Below are positions 8,564-17,514 of a DNA stretch of 64,000 nucleotides, one piece after another. The stretch comes from Actinoplanes sp. N902-109. GTDB lineage: Bacteria > Actinomycetota > Actinomycetes > Mycobacteriales > Micromonosporaceae. The notes below the pieces were generated by a model that had not been told where the DNA came from, ran no database searches, and was given only the letters and a program-made list of their open reading frames with translations. A program made the translations under genes and the position numbers. The DNA is taken from NCBI RefSeq assembly GCF_000389965.1, contig NC_021191.1, positions 1,365,501 to 1,429,500 on the forward strand, written 5' to 3'. Position 1 is the first letter of the stretch. Every line of letters starts with the position of its first letter.

Positions 8564-10696
8564 TCAGAAGCGACCCCCGCCGCCGCGCCGCCCGCCACCT
8601 CCGCCGCCACCGCCCGTGCGTCGGCCCCGGGAGGCACTGCCCCCGAACCCGCCACCCGACCAGCCCCCACCCGACCGTCCGTACGGGGAACCGCCGGAGA
8701 GGCCGCCGGACAGAATGCCGCCCAGCACCGCGCCCGCGAAGGAGCCCGCGTCGAAGCCGCCGCGCCCGCCGGGGCCGGAGAAGCCGCCTGGCATGCCCGC
8801 CCATCCCTCGACGTCGCTGTGCGCGGCCTGGCTTGCCGATGCGGCGAGGCTCTGAGCTTGCTGGGCGTGGGTGAGGGCGGCGGCCGGGTCGGTGTCGCCG
8901 AGACTTTCGGCCAGGGCGAGGTGGCGCTGGGCCTCGGACAGGGACGCGCGGGCGCCCGTGTCGACCGCGCCGCGCCGGGTGGCGATGAAGTCGGCGGCGG
9001 TTGCCACTTCGGCGCGGGCGACCGGCAGGGTCTGGGTGAGCAGGGTGCGGCTGCGAGCGGTACGTTCGGCTGCATCCCGGGCGCCGGCGAGGGCGAGGTC
9101 GAGGGAGGCGTCGGCGGCCCGCAACGCGGCCACGGCGGCCACCGGATCCGGCCGGGCCATCGTGAGCTGGGCCTTGGCCTCGGCAATCGCTGACTCGGCC
9201 CCGGCGACGGCGGCGCTCAGGTCGGCGGCTGACGGAAAGGCCCGGGCGGCGGCGATCTCCGAGGCAAGCTCGGCCAGGAGGGCATCGGCTGCGGTACGGG
9301 CGCCGGCCAGGTCGGTGGTCGCCCGATGGATCGCGGCCACCAGCTGCTCGGCCTGCGCCACCGCCTGCTCCGCCGCCCGCACGGCCAGCGCCGCCTCGGC
9401 CCGTCCCCCACCCGGCACGCCCGCCGCGTCCTCGCCCGCAGCCGCCCCCGCGTCCGCGCTGCCCGCGCCCGCGTTGGGAACGCCCGCGTCCGCAGCGCTT
9501 GCGCCCGCGCTGCCCGCGCCCGTGTTTTCGCCCGCGGCGCCCGCGCTGCCCGCGCCAGCATCGGGAGCGCGCCCGGTCGCGTCCGCAGTGCCGGACAAAG
9601 CGGCCTCAGCCCGCTGCACCGCCGCCGCGGCGAACCCCAGCCGTTCCCGGGCCGCGTCGACATTGCCCGACACCGCGGTCACCGCCTGTCCCGAGTACCG
9701 GTCGAGCAACTGCTGCACCGCCGTAGCCGCCGCCGGCAGACTCGCCTCCGTGGCCAGCCGGCGTCGGGTGACCTCGGCGGCGGCCTGGCCGGCTCGGCCT
9801 TCCAGATCGCGGAGCTGGTCGAAGGCCTCCGACTCGGTGTCCAGGCGGTCGTCGGCCGTACGGCAGCGGGCGATGATCTCGGTCAGCGTGCGGCGGCTGG
9901 TCTTCTCGTCCGGGGCGGGGGTGGCGTCGAGGGTCATGCGCAGCCGGAAGGCCTCGGCCACGTCCTGCCGCGAAGCCTCCAGCGCCGCCCGGAAGCGAGC
10001 GGTCTCCGCCGGGCCGTACTGCGCCGTGGCCAGCCCCAGCTCGCTCTCACTCTCGCGGAGGTCGTTGTCCAGTTCCAGCAGCAGGGCGTTCGCCTGAGCC
10101 GTCAGGTCGGCCGTCGGGGGACCGGCGGACGCCGGTGTGGTGGGCTGCGAGCGGCGCTTTCGCCGTACGAGAACAAAGACCAGCGCCCCCACGACGACGA
10201 GCGCGAGGACGATGACGACCCAGATGCCGGACGACGACGAGCCGGCGGCGTCGGTGTAGCCGGCAGCGGCAGCGACCACCGCGCCCGACCAGTCACCGCG
10301 GCCGAGCGCAGGCTTGATGTCCTTGATCGCGACGTCAGAAAGCTCGCTGTCGGAGAACCGCGTGTCGTCGGGGAACGAGTAGGCGTAGGCGCGGTCATCG
10401 GTGGCCACCGCGAGCAGGGCCTCCCCGTTGCCCAGATCACTCAGGCGGGCCGACTCGTCGGTCCAGTCCTGCGCCGGCGTGCCGTCGAAGGAGTCGACGA
10501 GAACGACGAAAAGCTGGATGCCGGTCCGGTCCTGCAGCTTGCTCAGCGCCGCGTCCACCTGGGTGCGGCCACTGCCGAGCACCCCGGCGTCATCGGTCAC
10601 CTGGGTGGCGAGACGGGCCGGCGGGTCGGCCCGGGCGGGGGCCGGGAACAGCACAAACGCCAGGGTCAGCAGGACTATGCGGCGCACAACGGTCAC
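8564..10696 (-). CDS. TPM-domain membrane protein with long coiled-coil tail and Gly-rich end
   Basis: A protein of 710 aa from the GTG at 10696, which is preferred because it gives a signal peptide (VTVVRRIVLLTLAFVLFPAPARA) and avoids overlap with the divergent mscR gene. Residues about 30-160 form a TPM (Thylakoid/YgcG) domain, followed by a transmembrane helix (GIWVVIVLALVVVGALVFVLV) and a basic stop-transfer stretch. A long Ala-rich, probably coiled-coil region comes next, interrupted by an Ala/Gly low-complexity segment encoded near 9440-9580 (AGSAGASAADAG type). The end is very glycine-rich (GGGGGGGGRRGGGGRF). TPM proteins occur in the envelope, and some help photosystem repair or have phosphatase activity; here the role is unknown. 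Confidence 0.82.
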   Translation of the reverse strand: MTVVRRIVLLTLAFVLFPAPARADPPARLATQVTDDAGVLGSGRTQVDAALSKLQDRTGIQLFVVLVDSFDGTPAQDWTDESARLSDLGNGEALLAVATDDRAYAYSFPDDTRFSDSELSDVAIKDIKPALGRGDWSGAVVAAAAGYTDAAGSSSSGIWVVIVLALVVVGALVFVLVRRKRRSQPTTPASAGPPTADLTAQANALLLELDNDLRESESELGLATAQYGPAETARFRAALEASRQDVAEAFRLRMTLDATPAPDEKTSRRTLTEIIARCRTADDRLDTESEAFDQLRDLEGRAGQAAAEVTRRRLATEASLPAAATAVQQLLDRYSGQAVTAVSGNVDAARERLGFAAAAVQRAEAALSGTADATGRAPDAGAGSAGAAGENTGAGSAGASAADAGVPNAGAGSADAGAAAGEDAAGVPGGGRAEAALAVRAAEQAVAQAEQLVAAIHRATTDLAGARTAADALLAELASEIAAARAFPSAADLSAAVAGAESAIAEAKAQLTMARPDPVAAVAALRAADASLDLALAGARDAAERTARSRTLLTQTLPVARAEVATAADFIATRRGAVDTGARASLSEAQRHLALAESLGDTDPAAALTHAQQAQSLAASASQAAHSDVEGWAGMPGGFSGPGGRGGFDAGSFAGAVLGGILSGGLSGGSPYGRSGGGWSGGGFGGSASRGRRTGGGGGGGGRRGGGGRF

Positions 10697-10760
10697 CCGG
10701 ACACCGTAGATCCTGGGTCCGACAGTTCGAGCCCCCGGCATCAAGTGGCAAGGTGATTCC

Positions 10761-11846
10761 ATGAGCCAGCGAGTCAGCGGAGTCATCTCCCGGGCCAAGG
10801 GTGCGCCCGTCGAGGTAGCCACGATCATCGTCCCCGACCCCGGGCCCGGCGAGGCCGTCGTCACGATCCAGGCCTGCGGGGTCTGCCACACCGACCTGCA
10901 CTATCGCGAGGGCGGCATCAACGACGACTACCCGTTCCTGCTCGGCCACGAGGCCGCGGGTGTGGTCGAGGCGGTGGGCGCCGGGGTGACCGAGGTCGCA
11001 CCGGGCGACTTCGTCGTCCTCAACTGGCGGGCCGTCTGCGGCGAGTGCCGGGCTTGCCGCAAGGGCAAGCCGTGGTACTGCTTCGCCACCCACAACGCGA
11101 CGCAGAAGATGACGCTCGAGGACGGCACCGAGCTGTCGCCCGCGCTCGGCATCGGCGCGTTCATCGAAAAGACGCTGGTCGCGGCGGGACAGTGCACCAA
11201 GGTCGACCCGGCGGCCCGGCCGGCGGCGGTGGGCCTGCTGGGCTGCGGCGTGATGGCCGGCATCGGTGCGGCGATCAACACCGGCGGGGTGACGCGCGGT
11301 GACTCGGTCGCGGTCATCGGCTGCGGCGGTGTCGGCGACGGCGCGATCGCCGGTGCGGCGCTGGCCGGCGCCACCACGATCATCGCGATCGACACCGACG
11401 ACCGGAAGCTGCAGTGGGCCAAGGACTTCGGCGCCACCCACACGATCAACGCCCGCGGCATCGACGTGGTCGCCGCCGTTCAGGAGCTGACCGGCGGCTT
11501 CGGAGCGGACGTCGTGGTGGAGGCAGTCGGCCGGCCCGAGACGTACAAGCAGGCGTTCTATGCCCGTGACCTGGCCGGCACGGTGGTCCTGGTGGGCGTG
11601 CCGACCCCCGAGATGACCATCGAACTGCCGTTGCTGGACGTGTTCGGCCGCGGCGGCGCGCTCAAGAGCAGCTGGTACGGCGACTGCCTGCCGACCCGTG
11701 ACTTCCCGATGCTGACCGAGCTGTATCAGCAGGGCCGGCTCGACCTGGACCGGTTCGTGACCGAGGAGATCCGGCTCGACCAGGTCGAGGAGGCGTTCGC
11801 CAAGATGCACAGCGGCGACGTGCTGCGCTCGGTGGTGATCTTCTGA
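10761..11846 (+). CDS. mscR: S-(hydroxymethyl)mycothiol dehydrogenase
   Basis: A 361-aa zinc-dependent medium-chain dehydrogenase. The catalytic zinc site is built from CGVCHTDLHY and GHEAAG, and the structural zinc cysteines are in CGECRACRKGKPWYC. A Rossmann NAD site follows (VIGCGGVGDGAIAGA). The sequence is close to the mycothiol-dependent formaldehyde dehydrogenase family, which oxidises the formaldehyde-mycothiol adduct to S-formylmycothiol. Mycothiol is specific to actinobacteria, which supports the host assignment. The stop codon overlaps the start of the next gene (TGATG), so the two are translationally coupled. Confidence 0.95.
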   Translation: MSQRVSGVISRAKGAPVEVATIIVPDPGPGEAVVTIQACGVCHTDLHYREGGINDDYPFLLGHEAAGVVEAVGAGVTEVAPGDFVVLNWRAVCGECRACRKGKPWYCFATHNATQKMTLEDGTELSPALGIGAFIEKTLVAAGQCTKVDPAARPAAVGLLGCGVMAGIGAAINTGGVTRGDSVAVIGCGGVGDGAIAGAALAGATTIIAIDTDDRKLQWAKDFGATHTINARGIDVVAAVQELTGGFGADVVVEAVGRPETYKQAFYARDLAGTVVLVGVPTPEMTIELPLLDVFGRGGALKSSWYGDCLPTRDFPMLTELYQQGRLDLDRFVTEEIRLDQVEEAFAKMHSGDVLRSVVIF

Positions 11847-12442
11847 TGACGGCCCGGGTCGACCATGCGGTCACCAGCGGCACGTTCAGCCTCGACGGCG
11901 AGACCTTCGACGTCGACAACAACGTGTGGGTGGTGGGCGACGACGCCGAGTGCGTGGTCATCGACGCCCCGCACTCCGTGCCCGAGATCCTCGAAGTGGT
12001 CAACGGCCGCAAGGTCGTCGCCATCATCCTCACGCACGCCCACGACGATCACGTCCGCGTGGCGCCCGAGCTGGCCGAGCGCACCGGAGCGCCGCTGCTG
12101 CTGCACCCGGCGGAGGACGTCCTCTGGAAGCTCACCCACCCGGGCCTGCCGATGCCGGCCCCGCTGAGCGACGGCCAGGAGATCACGGTGGCCGGCACGA
12201 CGCTCACCGTCCTGCACACCCCCGGCCACAGCCCGGGCGCAGTCTGCCTCTATGCCCCGGCCCTCGGCTGCGTCTTCACCGGCGACACCCTGTTCCAAGG
12301 CGGCCCCGGCGCCACCGGCCGCTCCCACAGCGACCGCCCCACCATCGAACGCTCCATCCGCGACCGGCTCCTCACCCTGCCGCCCGCCACGGTCGTGCAC
12401 ACCGGCCACGGCCCCGACACCACAATCGAAACCGAACAATAA
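11846..12442 (+). CDS. MBL-fold hydrolase coupled to mscR
   Basis: A protein of 198 aa with a metallo-beta-lactamase fold. The metal motif is THAHDDHV, followed by HTPGHSPGAV, FTGDTLFQGGPGATGR and a final VVHTGHGPDT. Its ATG shares one base with the mscR stop codon. Family members next to mscR are thought to hydrolyse the S-formylmycothiol thioester, releasing formate and mycothiol. That substrate is inferred from context and was not shown directly. The protein has no signal peptide and should be cytosolic. Confidence 0.92.
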   Translation: MTARVDHAVTSGTFSLDGETFDVDNNVWVVGDDAECVVIDAPHSVPEILEVVNGRKVVAIILTHAHDDHVRVAPELAERTGAPLLLHPAEDVLWKLTHPGLPMPAPLSDGQEITVAGTTLTVLHTPGHSPGAVCLYAPALGCVFTGDTLFQGGPGATGRSHSDRPTIERSIRDRLLTLPPATVVHTGHGPDTTIETEQ

Positions 12443-12457
12443 GGTACGGCACAGCAC

Positions 12458-12480
12458 CGCCGGCGCCCCCACCGCCGGCG
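12458..12480 (+). terminator. short GC hairpin after the mscR-MBL pair
   Basis: Two copies of CGCCGGCG (12458-12465 and 12473-12480) can pair across a 7-nt loop, 15 nt after the stop codon. No T-run follows. Confidence 0.4.
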
Positions 12481-12639
12481 CCGCCGCTGCTCACGGCTCT
12501 GCCGCGTCCGCCGGGCTGACCTGCCCACTCACCCTCCCCGAGCATCCCGCTCACCCTCAGCCGCCCCAGCACCAGCACGATCCCAGCGCCGCCCGGCCGC
12601 ACCATCGGCCGGCGGCGCACGGGGTTCCGCTCCCGGCCG

Positions 12640-13050
12640 GTCGCCGTGTCAGCTGGTCGCGGTCTCGGCTGGTCACTGTGTCAGCAGGTCGCGGTCTCGG
12701 CTGGCCGCCGCGTAGCTGGTCGCGCGGTGTTGGCTGGGCGCGGTGTCGGCTGGCCGCCGCGTAGCTGGTCGCGCGGTGTTGGCTGGGCGCGGTGTCGGCT
12801 GGCCGCCGCGTAGCTGGTCGCGCGGTGTTGGCTGGGCGCGGTGTCGGCTGGCCGCCGCGTAGCTGGTCGCGCGGTGTCGGCTGGGCGCGGTGTCAGCTGG
12901 TCGCGGTGTTGGCTGGTCGCGCACGGGAGCGGTTCGGGCGTCGGCTGGTCGCGGTGTCTGCCGGCCGCGCACGGTGCCGGTATCGGGTAGTCGCGGTGTC
13001 GTCTGATCGCGCACGGTGCTGGCGTAGGGGTGGTCGCGGTGTCGGCCGGG
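12640..13050. repeat. tandem array of ~16-bp monomers with a 49-bp higher-order unit
   Basis: The stretch is made of degenerate copies of a monomer close to GCTGGTCGCGGTGTCG. Between 12699 and about 12894 three monomers (15, 18 and 16 bp) form a 49-bp unit repeated four times, starting at 12699, 12748, 12797 and 12846, with almost no differences. Because 49 is not a multiple of three, successive units shift reading frame. Open frames of over 100 codons exist on both strands but none looks like a protein. Confidence 0.85.
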
Positions 13051-13084
13051 CCGTCTCGGGGTGGTTCCGGCACTGGGAGTCGTG

Positions 13085-13375
13085 CTGCGGGCTGGTCAAG
13101 CGCGAATCCGGTGTCGGCGTTGGGCGATCGAGGCGTCCGCTGGTCGGGTACGGGGGTAGTTCCGGCGTCGGCTGGTCATGCGGGCTGGTCGAGCGCGGAT
13201 CCGGTGTCGGCGTCGGGCAGTCGAGGCGTCCGCTGGTCGGGTACGGGGTGGTTCCGGCGTCATCTGGTCATGCGGGCTGGTCGAGCACGGATCCGGTGTC
13301 GGCGTCGGGCAGTCGAGGCGTCCGCTGGTCGGGTACGGGGTGGTTCCGGCATCGGCCGGTCATGCGGGCCGGTCG
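13085..13375. repeat. three copies of a ~93-bp repeat
   Basis: A second zone continuing the same block. Near-identical units begin around 13106, 13199 and 13291 (spacing 93 and 92 bp), each containing the words ATCCGGTGTCGGCGT and GTCCGCTGGTCGGGTACGG. The copies differ by scattered substitutions. No promoter-like or coding signal stands out. Confidence 0.8.
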
Positions 13376-14290
13376 CGCACGGGCCGGTACTGGCGTCGGG
13401 TGCGCACGGTGTCGGGCGGGTGGGCACCGGGGCAATCACGGCGTCGCCCGGACCGGCACGGCCGCGCTCGTGACGACTGTTCGGTCAGGCAGTTTCGGCG
13501 CCGAGCAGTAACAGCGGAATCAGATCCGGCACCTAGACAGCCGAGGCGCTGGTGTCAGCGCCACCGGGTCTGGCTGCGGGCAAGTCGCGGCGTCTGCAGT
13601 CCGCGCCATGGGGCCTGGCCCAGGGACAAGTCGCGCCGTCGACAGGTTCGGCGCTCCTTACACCGGGCAGTCCGGGCGTCGGGCAGTCCCGGGCGTCGGG
13701 CAGTCCCGGGCGTCGGGCGGTCCCAGGCGTCGGGCGGTCCCAGAGCCGGCAGTTACAGGCACCGTGCAGTCCCAGCGTCGGCAGGTTCGGGCGTCGGGCA
13801 GTTCCTCGAACGGACAGTCCTGGCGTCGGGCAGTTCTTGGAACGGACAGTCGCGGCGGCGGGCACCGTGGCCCGAAGGAAGTCCCGGCGCCGCCTACCCC
13901 GGCGTCGCGCTGTCATTGTGTCAGCCGGTCCGGCACCAAGGCAGTTCCGCCACCGGGCAGTGGCGGCATCGCCGGTTCTGGCATCGGGCAGTGGCGGCGC
14001 CACCCGGCCCGGCATCCGGGTAGTCGCGTCGTCGTGGCTGGTCCGGCGCCGGGGGTGGTTACAGCGTCGCCTGTTCCGGCGCCCTGGGCACTTCGTGGCA
14101 TCGGCCAGGCGCGTCGTCGGCGGGTCCGGCACCGAGTCACCCGGGCAGTCACGGCCCGCGCCGGTTTGGCCCCCGCCGGTTTGGCCCGCGCTGGTTCGGC
14201 CTGCGCTGGTTCGGCTCACGCCGGTTCGGGCCGCGCCGGTTTCGCTGGGGGCGGTTCCGGGGGTGCGCTTGGTAGGGGCGGGCGGTGGTG
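13376..14290. repeat. 15-17-bp monomer arrays (GGCGTCGGGCAGTCCC and GCGCTGGTTCGGCCT types)
   Basis: Degenerate copies of a 17-bp word near GGGCGTCGGGCAGTCCC fill about 13660-13860. A clean 15-bp array (near GCGCTGGTTCGGCCT) has six copies at 14158-14247. Between them lies less regular but related sequence. Long frames exist on both strands because stop codons are rare in such DNA. They lack domains and typical codon use, so I call no gene between 12443 and 14290. Confidence 0.75.
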
Positions 14291-15682
14291 TCAGGCGGCG
14301 CGGGCGTAGGCCGGGACTGTGCGGTCGGCGAGCAGGTCCAGCGACAGGGCGGCGGTCCAGCTGAAGGTGGGGGCGCCGATGCCCTCGCCGTTCTTCGGGT
14401 GGAAGTATTCGTAGTGCCCGGAGCGGTGGATCAGCCGGATCATCGACGTCCGCAGGTCTTCCGCCTCGTCGTGGAAGCCGTGCACCAGCATGCCGCGGCG
14501 CAGCAGCCAGTTGATGTTGATCCAGATGGGGCCGCGCCAGTAGCGCAGCGTGTCGAACTCCGGCTCGGTGCGGTCGAAGCTGGGCACCGGCAGCCCGGTT
14601 GTCGCGGGCAGGCCGAAGCGGGGGGACGCGACCTCGGCCATGATGGCGTCGGTCTGGTGCCGGGGAAGGCCGGGCAGGATCAGCGGCACGAAGCCGTTGA
14701 CGCAGGTCACCGGGCTGAGCTGGCCGGTGCGCACGTCGCGGGAGCGGAACGTGCCCGACTCGGCGTCCCAGAGGTGCCGGGAGATGGCTGCGGTGATCCG
14801 TTCCGCCCGCTCGAGGTGCACGCCGGGGTCCGCGCCGACGACCGAGGCGATGTGCACCAGGGCAAGCTCGGCGGCGGCCAGGATGGCGTTGAACGACGGG
14901 CACTCGACCACGAAGTCGTGCCGCTGCGGCAGGTCCGTGTCGGAGTAGCCGCCGTCCCGGTAGCTCAGCACCAGGCCCAGGTAGCGGGCGTAGTCGATGT
15001 CCAGGGGGCGGTGTGCGGCGTCAGCGACTTCGAGGTCGCGGCGTTGAAAACGGTGGAGCAGCTCCATGTCCGCCGGCACGCCGGCCATCGCGTTGTCCCA
15101 GGAAGGACTGTTGTCGAGCCCGGATTCCCAGGGGTGCACGATGCTGGCCAGACCGTCGCCGGCCGTGTCGCGGTTGCGGGTCAGGTATTCCTGCTGGGCC
15201 ACGAGCCGCGGGTAGAGCCAGTGGAGCTGCTCGCCGGCCTCGTGGGCGCAGGCGGCCCCATGGGCGGCGGCCCGCCGGTAGACCTCCCAGGCGGCCATGG
15301 CGTGCAGCGGTGGCTGGACGAGCGCGGTGCTGCTGCGGGCCGGGCGTCCGGCGTACGCGGGAACGTCCCAGAAACCCGGGCCGGGGAAGTAGTCATCCTC
15401 GGCGGTGCGGGGATCGAAGACGATGTGCGGCACCCGGCCGTCGGGCCACTGCGCCTCCAGCAGGCTGCGCAGGTCGCGCCAGGCGCGTGTCGGGTTCACG
15501 TAGGCGAGCCCGACGGCGATGAAGGCGGCGTCCCAGCTCCACTGATGGGGATAGAGGCGGCGGGAGGGGACCATGTGGTCGCCGGCCCAGTTGGTGTCGA
15601 GAACGGTTACGGCGGAGTTCCAGAGATCAGCAGACATATCCAGGGTCACGCTCGGGGACGGAGAATGCATCGGCGTTCGCAT
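14291..15682 (-). CDS. GH63/MGH1-like glycoside hydrolase (possible glucosylglycerate hydrolase)
   Basis: A protein of 463 aa, an (alpha/alpha)6-barrel hydrolase with no signal peptide. It shows HQWSWDAAFIAVGL near the N-terminus, HPWESGLDNSPSWD in the middle, RYWRGPIWININW and GEGIGAPTFSWTAAL near the end. These resemble bacterial GH63 mannosylglycerate/glucosylglycerate hydrolases. In that family an Asp in the ESGLDNSP region and a Glu in the GEG region are the catalytic pair. The likely role is release of sugar from a glycerate-based compatible solute; the exact substrate is inferred. The ATG at 15682 is preceded by AAGGGA at good spacing. Confidence 0.82.
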   Translation of the reverse strand: MRTPMHSPSPSVTLDMSADLWNSAVTVLDTNWAGDHMVPSRRLYPHQWSWDAAFIAVGLAYVNPTRAWRDLRSLLEAQWPDGRVPHIVFDPRTAEDDYFPGPGFWDVPAYAGRPARSSTALVQPPLHAMAAWEVYRRAAAHGAACAHEAGEQLHWLYPRLVAQQEYLTRNRDTAGDGLASIVHPWESGLDNSPSWDNAMAGVPADMELLHRFQRRDLEVADAAHRPLDIDYARYLGLVLSYRDGGYSDTDLPQRHDFVVECPSFNAILAAAELALVHIASVVGADPGVHLERAERITAAISRHLWDAESGTFRSRDVRTGQLSPVTCVNGFVPLILPGLPRHQTDAIMAEVASPRFGLPATTGLPVPSFDRTEPEFDTLRYWRGPIWININWLLRRGMLVHGFHDEAEDLRTSMIRLIHRSGHYEYFHPKNGEGIGAPTFSWTAALSLDLLADRTVPAYARAA

Positions 15683-15870
15683 CTACATATATCCCTTTCC
15701 GCTGCCGAACCGGGTAAACACCCCGGATCGGGTGACGAACGCCTCCCTTGAGCAATATTGATCAGTAAGAATTCCGTCTTGATCCCGGTTGCGGGTCGCT
15801 ATCGATCTCTCCAATGGCCTACAGTGCGCACCTGCTCATCGACGAACGTCACCACGGGGGGAGATCGTTC

Positions 15871-17514
15871 ATGCAGCGTGTCTCGATCGGGCGCGTCCTG
15901 ACCGTCGCTGTCGCAGCGGTGGTCCCGGCGTTGACCGGCGCTACCGCGGCCCAAGCTCACGGCTCTGCCGCGGCGCAGGTTCAGCGTGCTGAGCCACTGC
16001 ACATCGAGCTGATCGTCCCGGGGGTGAGCATTCCGGTCGGTGATAACGGCACGCCGATCACCCCCCGGCTCGTCACCACGGCCACCGGCCCGGTGAACGC
16101 CGGCACCGTGACATATGACTGGACCGGCCCCGGCGTGTTGAGTTTGCCCGACAAATCACCCTGCACCGTGCGATCCCCCGAAAAGATCGAATGCGCGACC
16201 CCGTTCACCTATGTCTATCCGGACTACCTCAACAACCTGCCCGGCGTGATTGCGAAAGCCACGCAGCCGTCCAGCACCACCGGATCGCTCAAGGTGACGT
16301 TCGCGGCGGCCGGTGCGCCGGCGCTCACCAGAACGGTGGGGGTCCGCACGGCGGACGCGGTGGATCTCGCCGCCGGCGCGTCCACCTCGGGCTCGGTGGC
16401 GTTCGGCCGATCGGTCGAGATCCCGGCCCGGGTACGCAACCAGGGCGACGAGGTCGTGCACGGCGCCGCCGTGCTGGTCACCTACCGCTCACCGTTCCAG
16501 TTCAAGGCGCCCAGGACCTACACCAACTGCTCGTACGCCGGCGGGTTGCTGGTGTCCTGCCGGTTCGACCGAGACCTGGCGGCGGGCACGAGCTACCAGA
16601 CCAGGATCCCGTACGCGGTGAGTCCCACGGCCTTGTCGCCCACCCCCGGGTTCCGGGACGTCCAGTTGGTCTGGATGACCACAGCAGAGCTGGCGGACCA
16701 GGGTGAGCTGGGCACGCCGGGCACCGGCACCGAGCTCACCCTGGACGAGATGGCACAGACCCTCGCCGACCCGCAGGCCGACGAGGACAAGAGCAACAAC
16801 ACGTCGTACGTGGATCTCGAAGTGACCGGGCAGAAGAACGGCGTCGACTTCGCGGCCGTCGGTGACCAGGTCAGCGGCAGGAAGGGTGACGTGGTCACGG
16901 CCACCGTGGGCTTCCGCAACCTCGGCCCGGCCGGCTACAACGCCTGGGACGTGGTGCAGTCGGCGTTCACCGTGCCGCCGGGCACCACCGTGGTCGACGG
17001 CGTTCCCGAGGGCTGCCTGAGCCAGGACGCTGACGGCATGTGGCAGCCTGACCAGCCGGGCAAGACCTTTTACAGCTGTACGGTCGACGCGGTGCTCGGC
17101 GTGGGCGACCGCGTCACCTTCGACTTCCACCTGCGCATCGACAAGGTGATCGCCGGCGCCAAGGGCACCTTCCTCGCAGGCGGCGGCCCCTGCCAGCGCG
17201 AATGCCCGATCTTCCAGGCCGACATCAACCTGAGGAACCAGCAGGCCACCGTCGTCGTCAACCCGAAGGCGAAGCCACCGACCGGCGACGACAACGGCAA
17301 CGGTCCTGGCAACGGGACGGGCGGCAACGGCGGCGGTGACGGCGGCAACGGCGGCGGCAGTGGTGGTTCCGGCGGCGGCAGTGGTGGCGGTCTGCCGGTC
17401 ACCGGGCCGACCAGCGCCCTCATCGCCGGGGCAGGAGTCGTCCTGATCGGGGGCGGGGCGCTGCTGCTCCTGACGACCCGCCGGCGCCGGTCAGACGCCG
17501 ATCTCCAGCCATAG
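15871..17514 (+). CDS. LPXTG cell-wall-anchored surface protein
   Basis: A protein of 547 aa from the ATG at 15871, preceded by a GGGGGGAG ribosome binding site. It begins with a signal peptide (MQRVSIGRVLTVAVAAVVPA...). The body has DUF11-like, immunoglobulin-type beta domains. A Gly/Asn/Asp-rich linker (about residues 470-510) leads to the sorting signal LPVTGP, a hydrophobic helix and an RRRRS tail. The mature protein should be attached to peptidoglycan by a sortase. No adhesion or enzyme domain is recognised. The last 24 nt overlap the convergent LigD-like gene. Confidence 0.88.
   Translation: MQRVSIGRVLTVAVAAVVPALTGATAAQAHGSAAAQVQRAEPLHIELIVPGVSIPVGDNGTPITPRLVTTATGPVNAGTVTYDWTGPGVLSLPDKSPCTVRSPEKIECATPFTYVYPDYLNNLPGVIAKATQPSSTTGSLKVTFAAAGAPALTRTVGVRTADAVDLAAGASTSGSVAFGRSVEIPARVRNQGDEVVHGAAVLVTYRSPFQFKAPRTYTNCSYAGGLLVSCRFDRDLAAGTSYQTRIPYAVSPTALSPTPGFRDVQLVWMTTAELADQGELGTPGTGTELTLDEMAQTLADPQADEDKSNNTSYVDLEVTGQKNGVDFAAVGDQVSGRKGDVVTATVGFRNLGPAGYNAWDVVQSAFTVPPGTTVVDGVPEGCLSQDADGMWQPDQPGKTFYSCTVDAVLGVGDRVTFDFHLRIDKVIAGAKGTFLAGGGPCQRECPIFQADINLRNQQATVVVNPKAKPPTGDDNGNGPGNGTGGNGGGDGGNGGGSGGSGGGSGGGLPVTGPTSALIAGAGVVLIGGGALLLLTTRRRRSDADLQP

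Noticed and set aside
12673..13073. Minus-strand open frames of 110-130 codons in the 49-bp repeat array
   Set aside because: All three frames are open because of the repeat, the 49-bp period shifts frame each copy, and the products are Pro/Arg/Thr strings without start signals.
12640..13375. CRISPR array
   Set aside because: Repeats are contiguous and degenerate with no unique spacers, and there are no cas genes nearby.
12792..14364. Long plus-strand frames across the repeat block (up to about 280 codons)
   Set aside because: Products are Gly/Arg/Val/Ser-rich with no domain; codon positions show no preference; they result from rare stop codons in GC-rich repeats.
13533..14903. 456-codon minus-strand frame overlapping the glycosidase gene
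   Set aside because: Its second half is only the alternative frame of the GH63-like gene, and its first half is repeat DNA.
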